Origin: Microbacterium sp. MF43
Lineage (GTDB): Bacteria > Actinomycetota > Actinomycetes > Actinomycetales > Microbacteriaceae
Length of the DNA stretch: 64,000 bases
Assembly: GCF_012847295.1 (NCBI RefSeq)
Contig: NZ_JABBDY010000001.1
Location: 310,001 to 374,000 of the forward strand
Reading direction: 5' to 3'
Shown: positions 28,953 to 37,340 of the stretch, one piece after another
Position numbering within the stretch: the first letter of the stretch is position 1
How the letters are laid out: each line of letters opens with the position of its first letter
Program-made: the position numbers and the translations under genes
The notes under the pieces: model-generated
The model's input: only the letters and a program-made list of their open reading frames with translations
Databases searched by the model: none
Told to the model about the DNA's origin: nothing

Positions 28953-28979
28953 TAAGCACTCTCCATACCAGAGTGCTAA
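28953..28979 (+). promoter_or_regulatory. CIRCE operator 2 at the groES transcription start
   Basis: TAAGCACTC-N9-GAGTGCTAA, one mismatch from the classic CIRCE consensus. Centre-to-centre distance from operator 1 is 46 bp, and the two bracket the promoter. Confidence 0.9.
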
Positions 28980-29014
28980 CGAGTCTTCAGTCTCAAGGAA
29001 AGAAGAGGTAGACC

Positions 29015-29311
29015 GTGTCGGTTTCCATCAAGCCGCTCGAGGACCGCATCGTCATCAAGCAGGTCGAGGCCGAGCAGACCACCGCGAGTGGCCTCGTCAT
29101 CCCCGATACTGCCAAGGAGAAGCCCCAGGAGGGCGAGGTCGTCGCCGTGGGCCCCGGCCGCATCGACGACAACGGCAACCGCGTCCCGCTCGATGTCGCC
29201 GTCGGCGACCGCGTGCTCTACAGCAAGTACGGCGGCACCGAGGTGAAGTTCGGCGCGGACGAGTTCCTCGTCCTGTCGGCTCGCGACGTCCTGGCGGTCG
29301 TCGTCCGCTGA
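29015..29311 (+). CDS. groES: co-chaperonin GroES
   Basis: The 98-aa GroES lid that caps the GroEL folding chamber. Seen: [11 protein letters not shown] at the N-terminus, the mobile loop around [11 protein letters not shown] (residues 22-32), [15 protein letters not shown], and the C-terminal strand [16 protein letters not shown] at 29015 has AAGGAAAGAAGAGG upstream. No groEL follows: a terminator and rarD come next, so groEL must lie elsewhere, as is common in this group. Heat-shock control by HrcA is strongly indicated by two CIRCE dyads. Confidence 0.98.
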   Translation: MSVSIKPLEDRIVIKQVEAEQTTASGLVIPDTAKEKPQEGEVVAVGPGRIDDNGNRVPLDVAVGDRVLYSKYGGTEVKFGADEFLVLSARDVLAVVVR

Positions 29312-29361
29312 CCGCTCGTCGTGGGCGCCCCGGCGCAGTCCGCGACATGCACAACACGTAC

Positions 29362-29397
29362 CGAGAGGGTCGGATGCCTCGGCATCCGGCCCTCTCG
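29362..29397 (+). terminator. groES terminator built on a GGATGCC/GGCATCC palindrome
   Basis: CGAGAGGG-T-CGGATGCC, TC loop, GGCATCCG-G-CCCTCTCG: two perfect 8-bp stems stacked with one mismatch, 50 bp after the groES stop. Confidence 0.8.
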
Positions 29398-29487
29398 TCG
29401 TCCCTCCTGGCAGAGATCGCGCGCACATCGGCAGTCCACGGCCCGCTCCGGTGCCTCGCGCCCTGCCTGCCGCCTCGAGCCGCGCTC

Positions 29488-29493
29488 TAGGCT
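29488..29493 (+). promoter_or_regulatory. leaderless -10 box for rarD
   Basis: TAGGCT, 6 nt before the GTG at 29500. Confidence 0.55.
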
Positions 29494-29499
29494 GGACCG

Positions 29500-30516
29500 G
29501 TGAGTTCCGAGGCGTCATCGACCGATCAGAGCGAGGATCTGACCGAACTCGGCGGGTGCGCGACCGCCACCGCCGGCATCGGGGTCATCCCCGCGCCCGA
29601 GGCAGCGGGGAAGGATGCCGCGCGGGAGTACACGCTCGGCGGAATCTATGCCTTCACCGCCTACCTGCTGTGGGGCTTCCTCCCGCTGTACTTCCTGCTG
29701 CTCGCTCCGATCGGGCCGTTCGAGCTGGTCGCCTGGCGCATCCTGCTGTCGCTCGTGTTCTGCGCCCTGCTCATCGCCGTGACACGCTCGTGGTCGCGGA
29801 TCGGCGCCATCTTCCGGCAGCCGCGGCTGCTGGCGCTCACCGCGCTGGCGGGCGCCCTCATCTACATCAACTGGCAGGTGTTCATCCTCGGTGCCCTCAC
29901 CGGGCATGTGATCGAGACCAGCCTCGGGTACTTCATCAATCCGATCGCGACGGTGCTGCTCGCCGTGCTCGTGCTGCGCGAGCGGCTGCGCGTCACGCAG
30001 TGGGTCGCCATCGGCGTCGCCGCCCTGGCGGTCGTGGTGATCATCGTCGGGTACGGGTCGATCCCCTGGATCGCGCTGACGCTCGCGGCGACCTTCAGCC
30101 TGTACGGCCTGGTGAAGAAGCGCGTCGGGCCTTCTGTGGATGCCGTGAGCGGGCTGACCCTCGAGTCGATGTGGCTGGTGCCGGTGGCCGTGGTCATCCT
30201 CATCGTGGTCAATGCGACGACCGGGATCGTCTACGGCTCCGCAGGGCCGTGGCACACCGCGCTGCTCAGCCTCGCGGGCGTGATCACCGCTGTGCCCCTG
30301 CTGTTCTTCGCCGCGGGAGCGCGGCGGACGTCGCTGACCGTGATCGGGCTGCTGCAGTTCGTGGCGCCGATCCTGCAGTTCATCATCGGTGCGTGGCTCC
30401 TGCAGGAGCCGATGCCGCTCGAGCGATGGATCGGCTTCGGCCTCGTATGGCTCGCGCTCATCATCCTGACGGTCGACTCCGTCGTGCACGCTCGGCGCAC
30501 GCGCGTCGCCGCCTGA
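29500..30516 (+). CDS. rarD: EamA family transporter, RarD type
   Basis: A 338-aa drug/metabolite-superfamily permease with ten predicted membrane helices. A 40-residue polar N-terminal extension precedes GGIYAFTAYLLWGFLPLYF, the RarD signature region. YINWQVFI, SLGYFINP and LQFVAPILQF are also characteristic. Substrate unknown (E. coli RarD has been linked to chloramphenicol sensitivity only by name). GTG at 29500 follows a TAGGCT box by 6 nt; an ATG or GTG nearer to the first helix is an alternative, but the leaderless signal favours 29500. Confidence 0.88.
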   Translation: MSSEASSTDQSEDLTELGGCATATAGIGVIPAPEAAGKDAAREYTLGGIYAFTAYLLWGFLPLYFLLLAPIGPFELVAWRILLSLVFCALLIAVTRSWSRIGAIFRQPRLLALTALAGALIYINWQVFILGALTGHVIETSLGYFINPIATVLLAVLVLRERLRVTQWVAIGVAALAVVVIIVGYGSIPWIALTLAATFSLYGLVKKRVGPSVDAVSGLTLESMWLVPVAVVILIVVNATTGIVYGSAGPWHTALLSLAGVITAVPLLFFAAGARRTSLTVIGLLQFVAPILQFIIGAWLLQEPMPLERWIGFGLVWLALIILTVDSVVHARRTRVAA

Positions 30517-30531
30517 CGGGCCCTGCGGCCG

Positions 30532-30591
30532 GTTCATCTGTGCGAAATCGACCTCCCGCGAGGGCGGAAGGTCGATTCGGCACAGATGAAC
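30532..30591. repeat. 28-bp imperfect inverted repeat between convergent genes
   Basis: The left arm GTTCATCTGTGCGAAATCG continuing with ACCTCCCGC, and a right arm that is its reverse complement with three mismatches, are separated by only 4 nt. It lies between the rarD stop (plus) and the csoR stop (minus). It could be a bidirectional terminator, though it lacks T-runs, or the remnant of a small mobile repeat. Confidence 0.7.
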
Positions 30592-30609
30592 GAGGTCGTG
30601 GCGGAGCGG

Positions 30610-30924
30610 TCAGCGCACGAGACGTGCGATGGCCTGCGTGGCCTCGGTGATCTTGGCATCCGCCTCTTCGCCGCCCAGTCGTGCCGCGTCGACGACGCAG
30701 TGACGCAGGTGGTCGTCGAGCAGGCCGACCGCGACCGCCTCGAGAGCGCTCGTCAGAGCGCTGATCTGGGTGAGGATGTCGATGCAGTACTTCTCGTCCT
30801 CGACCATCTTGTGGATGCCGCGGGCCTGGCCCTCGATCCGCTTGAGGCGGTTGAGGTACTTGTCCTTGTCGGTGATGTAGCCGTGGTGGCTGTGATCGGT
30901 GTGCACAAGGGTGTCGCTCATCAT
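30610..30924 (-). CDS. csoR: copper-sensing transcriptional repressor CsoR
   Basis: 104-aa all-helical metal sensor. Cu(I) ligands are C47 (KYCIDI), H72 (DDHLRH) and C76 (RHCVVD), the complete C-H-C set, with RLKRIEGQARGI as the DNA-contact helix. The His-rich N-terminus (HTDHSHHG) may add metal affinity. It is the last gene of copZ-copA-csoR, 6 bp after copA, so the repressor feeds back on its own operon through the TACCCC/GGGGTA dyads near 33515. The first of two adjacent Met codons is used. Confidence 0.94.
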   Translation of the reverse strand: MMSDTLVHTDHSHHGYITDKDKYLNRLKRIEGQARGIHKMVEDEKYCIDILTQISALTSALEAVAVGLLDDHLRHCVVDAARLGGEEADAKITEATQAIARLVR

Positions 30925-30930
30925 GGATCC

Positions 30931-33270
30931 TCAGTGGGTGTGGTGTGCGTCGGGCGCCGGCGCGGTTCGCGGCGCGGGAGTGTGGGGGACGGATGCCTCG
31001 GCGGCTCCGGCACGGCTGCGGAATGACCGCAGGCGCAGGCTGTTTCCCACCACGAAGACACTGGACAGCGCCATGGCCGCCCCCGCGATCATAGGGTTCA
31101 GCAGCCCCAGTGCCGCAAGCGGGATGGCTGCGACGTTGTAGGCGAACGCCCAGAACAGGTTGACCTTGATGGTGCCGAGCGTCGCGCGCGAGAGGCGGAT
31201 CGCGTCCGCCGCGCTGCGCAGGTCGCCGCGCACCAGCGTGATATCGGACGCCTCGATCGCGGCATCCGTCCCCGTTCCCATCGCGAGGCCGAGGTCGGCC
31301 TGCGCCAGGGCGGCGGCGTCGTTCACTCCGTCGCCGACCATCGCGACGACACGGCCCTCGGACTGCAGCCTTGTGACGACCGCCACCTTGTCCTGCGGGA
31401 GCACCTCGGCGATGACGTCGTCGATGCCCACCTCGGCGGCGACGGTGCGCGCGACGGCCCCGGAGTCTCCGGTGAGGAGAATGGTCCGAAGTCCGAGGGC
31501 GCGCAGCTGGGCGACGGCGTCGCGGCTCGTCGGCTTCACCTGGTCGGCGGCGACGAGCAGACCCCGCACCTCGCCGTCCCACGCGGCCAGCACCGCCGTG
31601 CTGCCGGCGGCCTCGGCGGCGCGCTTCTCCGCCGCCAGATCCTCCGGCAGGTGCAGAGCCCAGTCGGCCAGGAGCGACTCACGGCCGACGAGCACGGCGT
31701 GGCCGTCGACGATGCCCGACACGCCCTTGCCGGGCACGCTCTCGAACGACTCCGGGTCGGGGAGAGCGCCGGTCTCCGCCTGTGCTCCGCGGGCCACGGC
31801 CTGCGCGATCGGGTGCTCTGACGCGTGCTCGAGCGCGCCCGCCAGCCGCAGGAGCTCGGCACGGTCGGTGCCGGACGCCGGGACCACGCCGATGAGAGCC
31901 ATCCGGCCAGACGTGACGGTGCCCGTCTTGTCGAGGACGACCGTGTCGACCGTGCGGGTGGACTCGAGCACCTCGGGCCCCTTGATGAGGATGCCCAGCT
32001 GCGCGCCGCGCCCGGTGCCGACGAGCAGCGCCGTCGGCGTGGCCAGGCCGAGCGCGCACGGGCACGCGATGATGAGGACCGCGACAGCAGCGGTGAGTGC
32101 CATGGCCGCGTCGTAGCCGAGGACGAGCCAGGTCACCAGCGTCGCGACGGCGATGAGCAGCACGATGGGAACGAAGATGCCCGAGATGCGGTCGGCAAGG
32201 CGCTGGACCTCGGCCTTGCCGGACTGCGCCTGCTCGACGAGCCGCGCCATCTGGGCGAGCTGGGTGTCGTCGCCGACGCGGGTGGCCCGCACGACCAGGC
32301 GCCCGCCCGCGTTGACCGTCGCTCCGATGACGGCATCGCCCGGGCCGATCTCGGCCGGTACGGACTCGCCGGTGACCATCGACGCATCGACCGCCGATGT
32401 GCCCGACAGGACCATGCCGTCGGTGGCGATCTTCTCGCCGGGACGCACGACGAACCGATCGCCGACGCGAAGGTCGGCGATCGGCACGCGCGTCTCGACA
32501 TCGGCGCCTCCAGCGCCGGGCCGCAGGACTGCGGCATCCTTCGCCCCGATCTCCAGCAGCGCCCGCATCGCCGCGCCGGCGCGGCGCTTCGAGCGCACCT
32601 CGAAGTAGCGCCCGGCCAGCACGAACATGGTGACGCCCGCGGCGACCTCGAGGTAGATGTCCCCCGCCCCGTCGCCGGGCTGCACCGTCCACTCGAACTG
32701 GTGGGTCATGCCCGGCATGCCCGCATGGCCGAAGAAGAGGGCGTAGAGCGACCACAGGAACGCCGCTGACACGCCCAGGGAGATGAGGGTGTCCATCGTC
32801 GCGGCGCCGTGACGGAGGTTGATCCAGGCCGCCCGGTGGAAGGGCCACGCGCCCCACACCACGACCGGAGCAGCGAGGGCGAGCGATGCCCACTGCCAGG
32901 AGGTGAACTGCAGGGCGGGGATCATCGACAGGAGGATCACCGGGACCGAGAGCACGATCGAGCCGATCAGCCGCTGGCGCAGTCCCTCGATCTCACGGTC
33001 GCTGACGTCGTGGTCGTGCTCGGGCGCCTGCGGCTCGGGCGGCTGGGGGAGAACGGCTGTGTACCCGATCTTCTCGACCTCGGCGATCAGGTCGCTCGGG
33101 TCGAAGTGAGGCGGCGCCATGACCGTCGCCTTCTCGGTGGCGTAGTTGACGGAGGCCTCGACCCCGTCGAGCCGGTTGAGGCGCTTCTCGATGCGGGCGG
33201 CGCACGACGCGCAGGTCATGCCCCCGATCTCGAGCTCGATGCGGGCGCCCGGTGCCGGCGTCGCCTCCAT
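30931..33270 (-). CDS. copA: copper-exporting P1B-type ATPase
   Basis: A 779-aa Cu(I) efflux pump. An N-terminal metal-binding domain carries GGMTCASC, a His-rich linker (EHDHD) follows, and there are eight transmembrane helices with the transport motif CPC ([11 protein letters not shown]). The phosphorylation loop is DKTGT, the actuator loop TGES, the nucleotide-domain HP motif [10 protein letters not shown], and the hinge [10 protein letters not shown]. The C-terminus ends in a Pro/Ala/His tail (DAHHTH). ATG at 33270 shares one base with the copZ stop (TGATG). Transcribed between copZ and csoR. Confidence 0.96.
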   Translation of the reverse strand: MEATPAPGARIELEIGGMTCASCAARIEKRLNRLDGVEASVNYATEKATVMAPPHFDPSDLIAEVEKIGYTAVLPQPPEPQAPEHDHDVSDREIEGLRQRLIGSIVLSVPVILLSMIPALQFTSWQWASLALAAPVVVWGAWPFHRAAWINLRHGAATMDTLISLGVSAAFLWSLYALFFGHAGMPGMTHQFEWTVQPGDGAGDIYLEVAAGVTMFVLAGRYFEVRSKRRAGAAMRALLEIGAKDAAVLRPGAGGADVETRVPIADLRVGDRFVVRPGEKIATDGMVLSGTSAVDASMVTGESVPAEIGPGDAVIGATVNAGGRLVVRATRVGDDTQLAQMARLVEQAQSGKAEVQRLADRISGIFVPIVLLIAVATLVTWLVLGYDAAMALTAAVAVLIIACPCALGLATPTALLVGTGRGAQLGILIKGPEVLESTRTVDTVVLDKTGTVTSGRMALIGVVPASGTDRAELLRLAGALEHASEHPIAQAVARGAQAETGALPDPESFESVPGKGVSGIVDGHAVLVGRESLLADWALHLPEDLAAEKRAAEAAGSTAVLAAWDGEVRGLLVAADQVKPTSRDAVAQLRALGLRTILLTGDSGAVARTVAAEVGIDDVIAEVLPQDKVAVVTRLQSEGRVVAMVGDGVNDAAALAQADLGLAMGTGTDAAIEASDITLVRGDLRSAADAIRLSRATLGTIKVNLFWAFAYNVAAIPLAALGLLNPMIAGAAMALSSVFVVGNSLRLRSFRSRAGAAEASVPHTPAPRTAPAPDAHHTH

Positions 33271-33482
33271 CAGACGCGCACCGCCTCGTACCCGGCCTCG
33301 TCGACAGCGGCGACGACGTCCGCATCGGCGACCGGAGCAGTCGAGCCGACGATGAGCGTGCCGGACTTCGCGTCGACGGTGATGGCCTCGACGCCCGCGA
33401 TCTTCGAGACCTCGCCGCGGACGGACGCCTCGCAGTGTCCGCAGCTCATTCCGGTGACCTTGTACTCGGCCGTCTGGGTCAT
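33270..33482 (-). CDS. copZ: copper chaperone CopZ
   Basis: A 70-aa heavy-metal-associated domain protein that carries Cu(I) to CopA. The metal site is GMSCGHC at about residues 11-17, in a beta-alpha-beta-beta-alpha-beta fold. ATG at 33482 is chosen over upstream codons because the HMA fold starts at residue 5 and AGAGAGG lies about 10 nt upstream. It is the first gene of the copper operon, with CsoR-type dyads 33-80 bp upstream. Confidence 0.94.
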   Translation of the reverse strand: MTQTAEYKVTGMSCGHCEASVRGEVSKIAGVEAITVDAKSGTLIVGSTAPVADADVVAAVDEAGYEAVRV

Positions 33483-33514
33483 GATGTCGCCTCTCTCGAG
33501 ATGAATACGCTGGA

Positions 33515-33562
33515 TACCCCATAGGGGTACGAACGAGACAAGCCTATACCGGGCTGGGGTAT
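33515..33562 (-). promoter_or_regulatory. two CsoR-type operator dyads for copZ-copA-csoR
   Basis: Box 1 is TACCCC-ATA-GGGGTA (33515-33529), a perfect dyad. Box 2 is ATACC-N7-GGTAT (33546-33562), centred 32 bp further upstream. TACCCC/GGGGTA cores are the known recognition type of CsoR repressors. The promoter must overlap them, but I could not settle on a -35/-10 pair. Confidence 0.75.
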
Positions 33563-33648
33563 TCCCGGTCCGTGTCGTCCGCACGAACCCGGAAGACCGG
33601 CGGCGGAAGCGATCTCGAGGCGTTACACATCGTTAACGAATGGCAACA

Positions 33649-33675
33649 TTGCGAAGCGCTCCCGATGGTTAGGTT
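33649..33675 (+). promoter_or_regulatory. possible promoter of the livK-type gene
   Basis: TTGCGA (33649-33654) and TAGGTT (33670-33675) with a short 15-nt spacer. Just upstream is GTTAC-N6-TTAAC (33622-33637), loosely like a GlnR box. Tentative. Confidence 0.3.
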
Positions 33676-33733
33676 AGGGACACTGGGTCGGCTCCTGAAG
33701 CCGTGCCCGTCGTTCATCACAGCAAGGAGCAAC

Positions 33734-35020
33734 ATGAGCGTCTTCACCCGCTCGCGCACGTCGACCCTCGCGGGCGTCGTTGCGCTCGCCGGCGCCAGCG
33801 CCCTCGTCCTCGCCGGCTGCGCCGGTGGCGGAACGGCCGGCGAGACCAGCGCGCCTCCCACCGAGGAGCGCGACCTCACCCTGAAGATCGGCACGATCCT
33901 GCCCCAGACGGGCAACCTGTCGTTCCTCGGACCGCCGGAGGAAGCAGGCGTCGGCCTGGCAGCCCAGCACGTCAACGACGCGGCCGAAGACACCGGCCTG
34001 ACGATCGACGACATCGTGTGGGGTGACTCGGGCGACACCGACAACAAGGCCTACGCGACCACGATCCAGACCCTCATCTCGGAGGGCGTGACTGCCGCGA
34101 TCGGCGCCGCGTCCTCGGGCGTGACCAAGCTGTTCCTCGATGACGCCGTCGCAGCCGGCATCATCGTGTTCTCGCCGGCCAACACGTCGCTGGACTTCAC
34201 GTCCTGGGACGACAACGGCCTCTACTGGCGCACGGCTCCGTCCGACACGCTCCAGGGCGAGGTCCTCGGCAACCTGGTCGCCGAAGACGGCCACCAGAAC
34301 GTCGCCGTCCTGTACCTCAACGACTCGTACGGCACCGGCCTGAACGAGGTCTTCCAGGAGACCTTCACCGGCGCCGGCGGCACGATCGTCGAGGAGCAGT
34401 CGTACAACACCGGTGACACCTCGTTCGACGCGCAGATCGGCGCCCTGATGGCCTCGAACCCCGACGCCATCGTGCTGATCACGTTCGACGAGATCTACAC
34501 CATCGGTCCGGCCCTCCTCGCCGCAGGTTACCCGGCCGACCAGCTGTACCTGGTCGACGGCAACCTGAAGAACTTCGGTTCGGACGACAAGTGGCCCGCC
34601 GAGGCGAGCATGGCCGGCGCCAAGGGCACCACGCCTGCCGGCCCGATGGAGGCCGACACCGGTTTCCAGGATGAGCTCAACGAGTGGTGGACGGGCGAGG
34701 GCAACTCCGAGCTCACCGACTTCTCGTACGCCAACGAGTCCTACGACGCGGTCATCCTGCTCGCGCTCGCATCGCTCGCGGCCAACTCCACCGACGCGGC
34801 CGACGTGGCAGCGAAGCTGCAGGAGGTCTCCGGCGGCACCGACGGCGGCGAGAAGTGCGACTCGTACGCGGACTGCGCTGAGATCATCCTCAGCGGCGGC
34901 CAGGCGGACTACGACGGCCACTCCGGCCCGATCACGTTCGACGAGAACGGTGACCCGACCGAGGCGACCATCGGCGTCTTCGAGTACGGCGACGACAACC
35001 TGAACACGCGCATCGGCTGA
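33734..35020 (+). CDS. branched-chain amino-acid type ABC transporter substrate-binding lipoprotein
   Basis: A 428-aa extracytoplasmic solute-binding protein of the LivJ/LivK (periplasmic-binding fold I) family. The N-terminal lipoprotein signal ends in LVLAGC at about residues 28-33. The mature domain begins LKIGTILPQTGNLSFLGPPEEAG and contains FSPANTS, YWRTAPSD and VAVLYLNDSYGTG. A Cys pair (CDSYADC) near residue 378 may form a disulfide. ATG at 33734 has AAGGAG 5 nt upstream. The matching permeases and ATPases lie 0.4 kb further on, on the minus strand. The ligand could be an amino acid, amide or urea-like compound. Confidence 0.9.
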   Translation: MSVFTRSRTSTLAGVVALAGASALVLAGCAGGGTAGETSAPPTEERDLTLKIGTILPQTGNLSFLGPPEEAGVGLAAQHVNDAAEDTGLTIDDIVWGDSGDTDNKAYATTIQTLISEGVTAAIGAASSGVTKLFLDDAVAAGIIVFSPANTSLDFTSWDDNGLYWRTAPSDTLQGEVLGNLVAEDGHQNVAVLYLNDSYGTGLNEVFQETFTGAGGTIVEEQSYNTGDTSFDAQIGALMASNPDAIVLITFDEIYTIGPALLAAGYPADQLYLVDGNLKNFGSDDKWPAEASMAGAKGTTPAGPMEADTGFQDELNEWWTGEGNSELTDFSYANESYDAVILLALASLAANSTDAADVAAKLQEVSGGTDGGEKCDSYADCAEIILSGGQADYDGHSGPITFDENGDPTEATIGVFEYGDDNLNTRIG

Positions 35021-35034
35021 GCCGACTCGCAAGG

Positions 35035-35062
35035 AAGGGCCCCGGATCGCTCCGGGGCCCTT
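35035..35062 (+). terminator. terminator of the substrate-binding protein gene
   Basis: A perfect 12-bp stem AAGGGCCCCGGA / TCCGGGGCCCTT with a TCGC loop and TTTCGTCG after it, 15 bp past the stop. Confidence 0.9.
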
Positions 35063-35089
35063 TCGTCGTCCTGGGGTGCGCGTCGGGCG

Positions 35090-35317
35090 CTACTTCGCCG
35101 TGAGGCCGGCCCGCCAGCGCGCGTACTCGCGCGTGGACAGCACCGCGAAGATCGTCCAGATCCCCGCGTCGTCGGCCAGGCCCAGCGGACCGAGGACCAG
35201 CTCGGGAATGAGATCGAGCGGCACGACCGTGTACACCGCGGCCGTGATCGCTGCGGCCCACGTGGTCGGTGCGACGCGATGCTCGCCGCGCTTGATCGCC
35301 CTCACGAACCTGAACAT
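35090..35317 (-). CDS. small DUF1232 (YkvA-like) membrane protein
   Basis: A 75-aa protein with the DUF1232 core YTVVPLDLIPE followed by GLADD, which forms a membrane-associated hairpin. Basic N-terminus (RFVRAIKRGEHR). ATG at 35317. It is isolated between two terminators, so it is monocistronic. Function unknown. Confidence 0.78.
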   Translation of the reverse strand: MFRFVRAIKRGEHRVAPTTWAAAITAAVYTVVPLDLIPELVLGPLGLADDAGIWTIFAVLSTREYARWRAGLTAK

Positions 35318-35385
35318 GGGTCAAGTGTGGGGCCGGTGCCTCCGAGCCAGCCGTGAATCCGCTGTCGAACAGGCGGGACCGAAAC

Positions 35386-35423
35386 AAGCGGGGGACGGAT
35401 GCCTCGGCATCCGTCCCCCGCTT
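35386..35423 (-). terminator. terminator of the livHMGF operon (18-bp perfect GGATGCC-type hairpin)
   Basis: An 18-bp perfect stem from 35386 to 35403 pairs with 35406-35423 around a 2-nt loop; the core is GGATGCC-TC-GGCATCC. On the minus strand it is followed by TTGTTTC. It lies 14 bp beyond the livF stop. Confidence 0.92.
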
Positions 35424-35436
35424 CTGCTGTCGTGGG

Positions 35437-36291
35437 TCAGTGGCCGCCCTCGGTGCCCAGCGTGCCGAGGTAGAGCCCGATGACCTTCGGGTCGTTGAGC
35501 AGATCGCGACCGGAGCCCTCGTAGGCGTCGCGGCCCTGGTCGAGGACGTACCCGCGGTCGCAGATCTGCAGGCAGCGGCGCGCGTTCTGCTCGACCATGA
35601 TCGTCGTCACGCCCGCCTTGTTGATGTCGGAGACGCGGATGAAGGCGTCGTCCTGACGCACCGGCGACAGACCGGCCGACGGCTCGTCGAGGAGCAGCAC
35701 GGCCGGGTCCATCATGAGCGCGCGCGACATCGCGACCATCTGGCGCTCGCCGCCGGAGAGCGAGCCGGCGCGCTGCTTGAGGCGCTTGCCCAGCTCGGCG
35801 AAGATGCCCGTCACGAAGTCCAGACGCTCGGCGTACTGCTTGGGGGCCTGGTAGAGCCCCATCTGCAGGTTCTCCTCGATGGTGAGCGACGGGAAGACGT
35901 TGTTCGTCTGGGGGACGAAACCCACGCCCCGGCTCACGAGCCTGTCGGACTTCAGGCCGACCACGCTCTCGCCGTTCACGGTGATCGATCCGGACCGGAC
36001 CTTCACCATGCCGAAGATCGCCTTCAGCAGCGTCGACTTGCCGGCGCCGTTCGGCCCGATGATGCCGATCAGCTCGCCCTTGTGGGCGACGAGGTTGGCG
36101 CCGTTGATGATGTTGATGCCGGGCAGGTATCCCGCGTAGAGGTCGGTGACCTCGACGACGACCTCGTCGGTCTTCATCCCCTCCACGCGCGCGGCGTCGG
36201 CCGCGGGAGCCGTCGCGCCCGGCGTGCGCCCGCTCCCGGGCGCCGCACCCGCGCCCGCAGGCACCGCCTCGGCATTCGAAGCGTCGGTCAC
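35437..36291 (-). CDS. livF: ABC transporter ATP-binding protein LivF
   Basis: 284-aa ATPase of the branched-chain amino-acid type importer. An Ala/Pro/Gly-rich extension of about 40 residues precedes the domain. Walker A is GPNGAGKST, the signature LSGGERQMVAMSRAL, Walker B VLLLDEPSAGLSP, and the C-terminus contains the LivF-typical YLGTLG. GTG at 36291 overlaps the livG stop (GTGA); an internal ATG at about residue 39 is the alternative start. Last gene of livH-M-G-F. Confidence 0.93.
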   Translation of the reverse strand: MTDASNAEAVPAGAGAAPGSGRTPGATAPAADAARVEGMKTDEVVVEVTDLYAGYLPGINIINGANLVAHKGELIGIIGPNGAGKSTLLKAIFGMVKVRSGSITVNGESVVGLKSDRLVSRGVGFVPQTNNVFPSLTIEENLQMGLYQAPKQYAERLDFVTGIFAELGKRLKQRAGSLSGGERQMVAMSRALMMDPAVLLLDEPSAGLSPVRQDDAFIRVSDINKAGVTTIMVEQNARRCLQICDRGYVLDQGRDAYEGSGRDLLNDPKVIGLYLGTLGTEGGH

Positions 36292-37340
36292 TTGCTCTCC
36301 TCCTCGGCTTCGGCGATCGAGGCCTCCTCGGCCTCCTTGATCTCTTCCAGCAGCTCGACGGCGGAGCTGTCGAGCTCGCCCGCGATGCGGCCCGTCACGA
36401 CGCCGAGGTCGACGTCCTGGTGGCTGCCCAGATAGGCGTCGATGACCGCCGCGTCCTGCATGACCGTCTCGGGCGGACCCTCGGCGACCACACGGCCCTC
36501 TGCCATCACCACGACCCAGTCCGCGATGTGACGGACCATGTGCATGTCGTGCTCGACGAAGAGCACGGTCATGCCGAGGTCCTTCAGGTCGAGGATGTGG
36601 TCGAGGAGCGATTCCGTGAGTGCGGGGTTCACGCCGGCCATCGGCTCGTCGAGCATGACGAGCGTCGGATCGCTCATGAGGGCGCGCGCCATCTCGAGGA
36701 GCTTGCGCTGACCGCCCGAGAGCGACGCCGCGTAGTCGTCGGACTTCGCGTCCAGCTTGAAGCGCTTGAGCAGCTCCATCGCCTTCTCTTCGTTGGCGTT
36801 GTCCTGCTTGCGCCACACGGAGGGGATGATGCTCGCCCACAGGCGCTCACCCTTCTGCGACGTCGCACCGAGCTTCATGTTCTCGAGCACCGTGAGCAGC
36901 GACAGGGCCTTGGTGAGCTGGAACGTGCGCACCTGGCCCATGCGGGCGACCTTGAACGAGGGGATCCCCGACAGGTTCTTGCCGTCGAACGACCACGTGC
37001 CCGAGTTGGGCTTGTCGAAGCCGCACAGCAGGTTGAACAGCGTGGTCTTGCCCGCGCCGTTGGGGCCGATGAGAGCGGTGATGGCGCCCCGGGGGATCTC
37101 GAGGTGATCCACATCGACGGCCGTCAGGCCGCCGAAGCGGCGGGTGACGTTGTCGATGATCATGATCGGGTCGTTCTTTGCCACCCCGGGGACAGGGTCG
37201 CCCTTGGCGAGCCCGGTCGTCTTGGGGCGACGGATGCTCCCGGTCGCGGTCGTGACCGCGCCGGTGGTGGGCGTGGAGCCGGAGGCGGGCGGCGTCGCGC
37301 CGCCCGGCGTCACGGGCTCGGGAGTGCTGTTACTTGACAA
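36288..37340 (-). CDS. livG: ABC transporter ATP-binding protein LivG
   Basis: 350-aa ATPase. A Pro/Thr/Gly-rich N-terminal segment of about 55 residues precedes MIIDNVTRRFGG. Walker A is GPNGAGKTT, the signature LSGGQRKLLEMARAL, Walker B LVMLDEPMAGVNP, and the switch histidine lies in FVEHDMHMV. An acidic coiled-coil-like tail (EEIKEAEEASIAEAEEE) extends past normal LivG. The start is inferred as TTG at 37340, supported by AGGGAG about 9 nt upstream and by overlap with the livM stop; an internal GTG about ten codons in is possible. Confidence 0.9.
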   Translation of the reverse strand: MSSNSTPEPVTPGGATPPASGSTPTTGAVTTATGSIRRPKTTGLAKGDPVPGVAKNDPIMIIDNVTRRFGGLTAVDVDHLEIPRGAITALIGPNGAGKTTLFNLLCGFDKPNSGTWSFDGKNLSGIPSFKVARMGQVRTFQLTKALSLLTVLENMKLGATSQKGERLWASIIPSVWRKQDNANEEKAMELLKRFKLDAKSDDYAASLSGGQRKLLEMARALMSDPTLVMLDEPMAGVNPALTESLLDHILDLKDLGMTVLFVEHDMHMVRHIADWVVVMAEGRVVAEGPPETVMQDAAVIDAYLGSHQDVDLGVVTGRIAGELDSSAVELLEEIKEAEEASIAEAEEESK

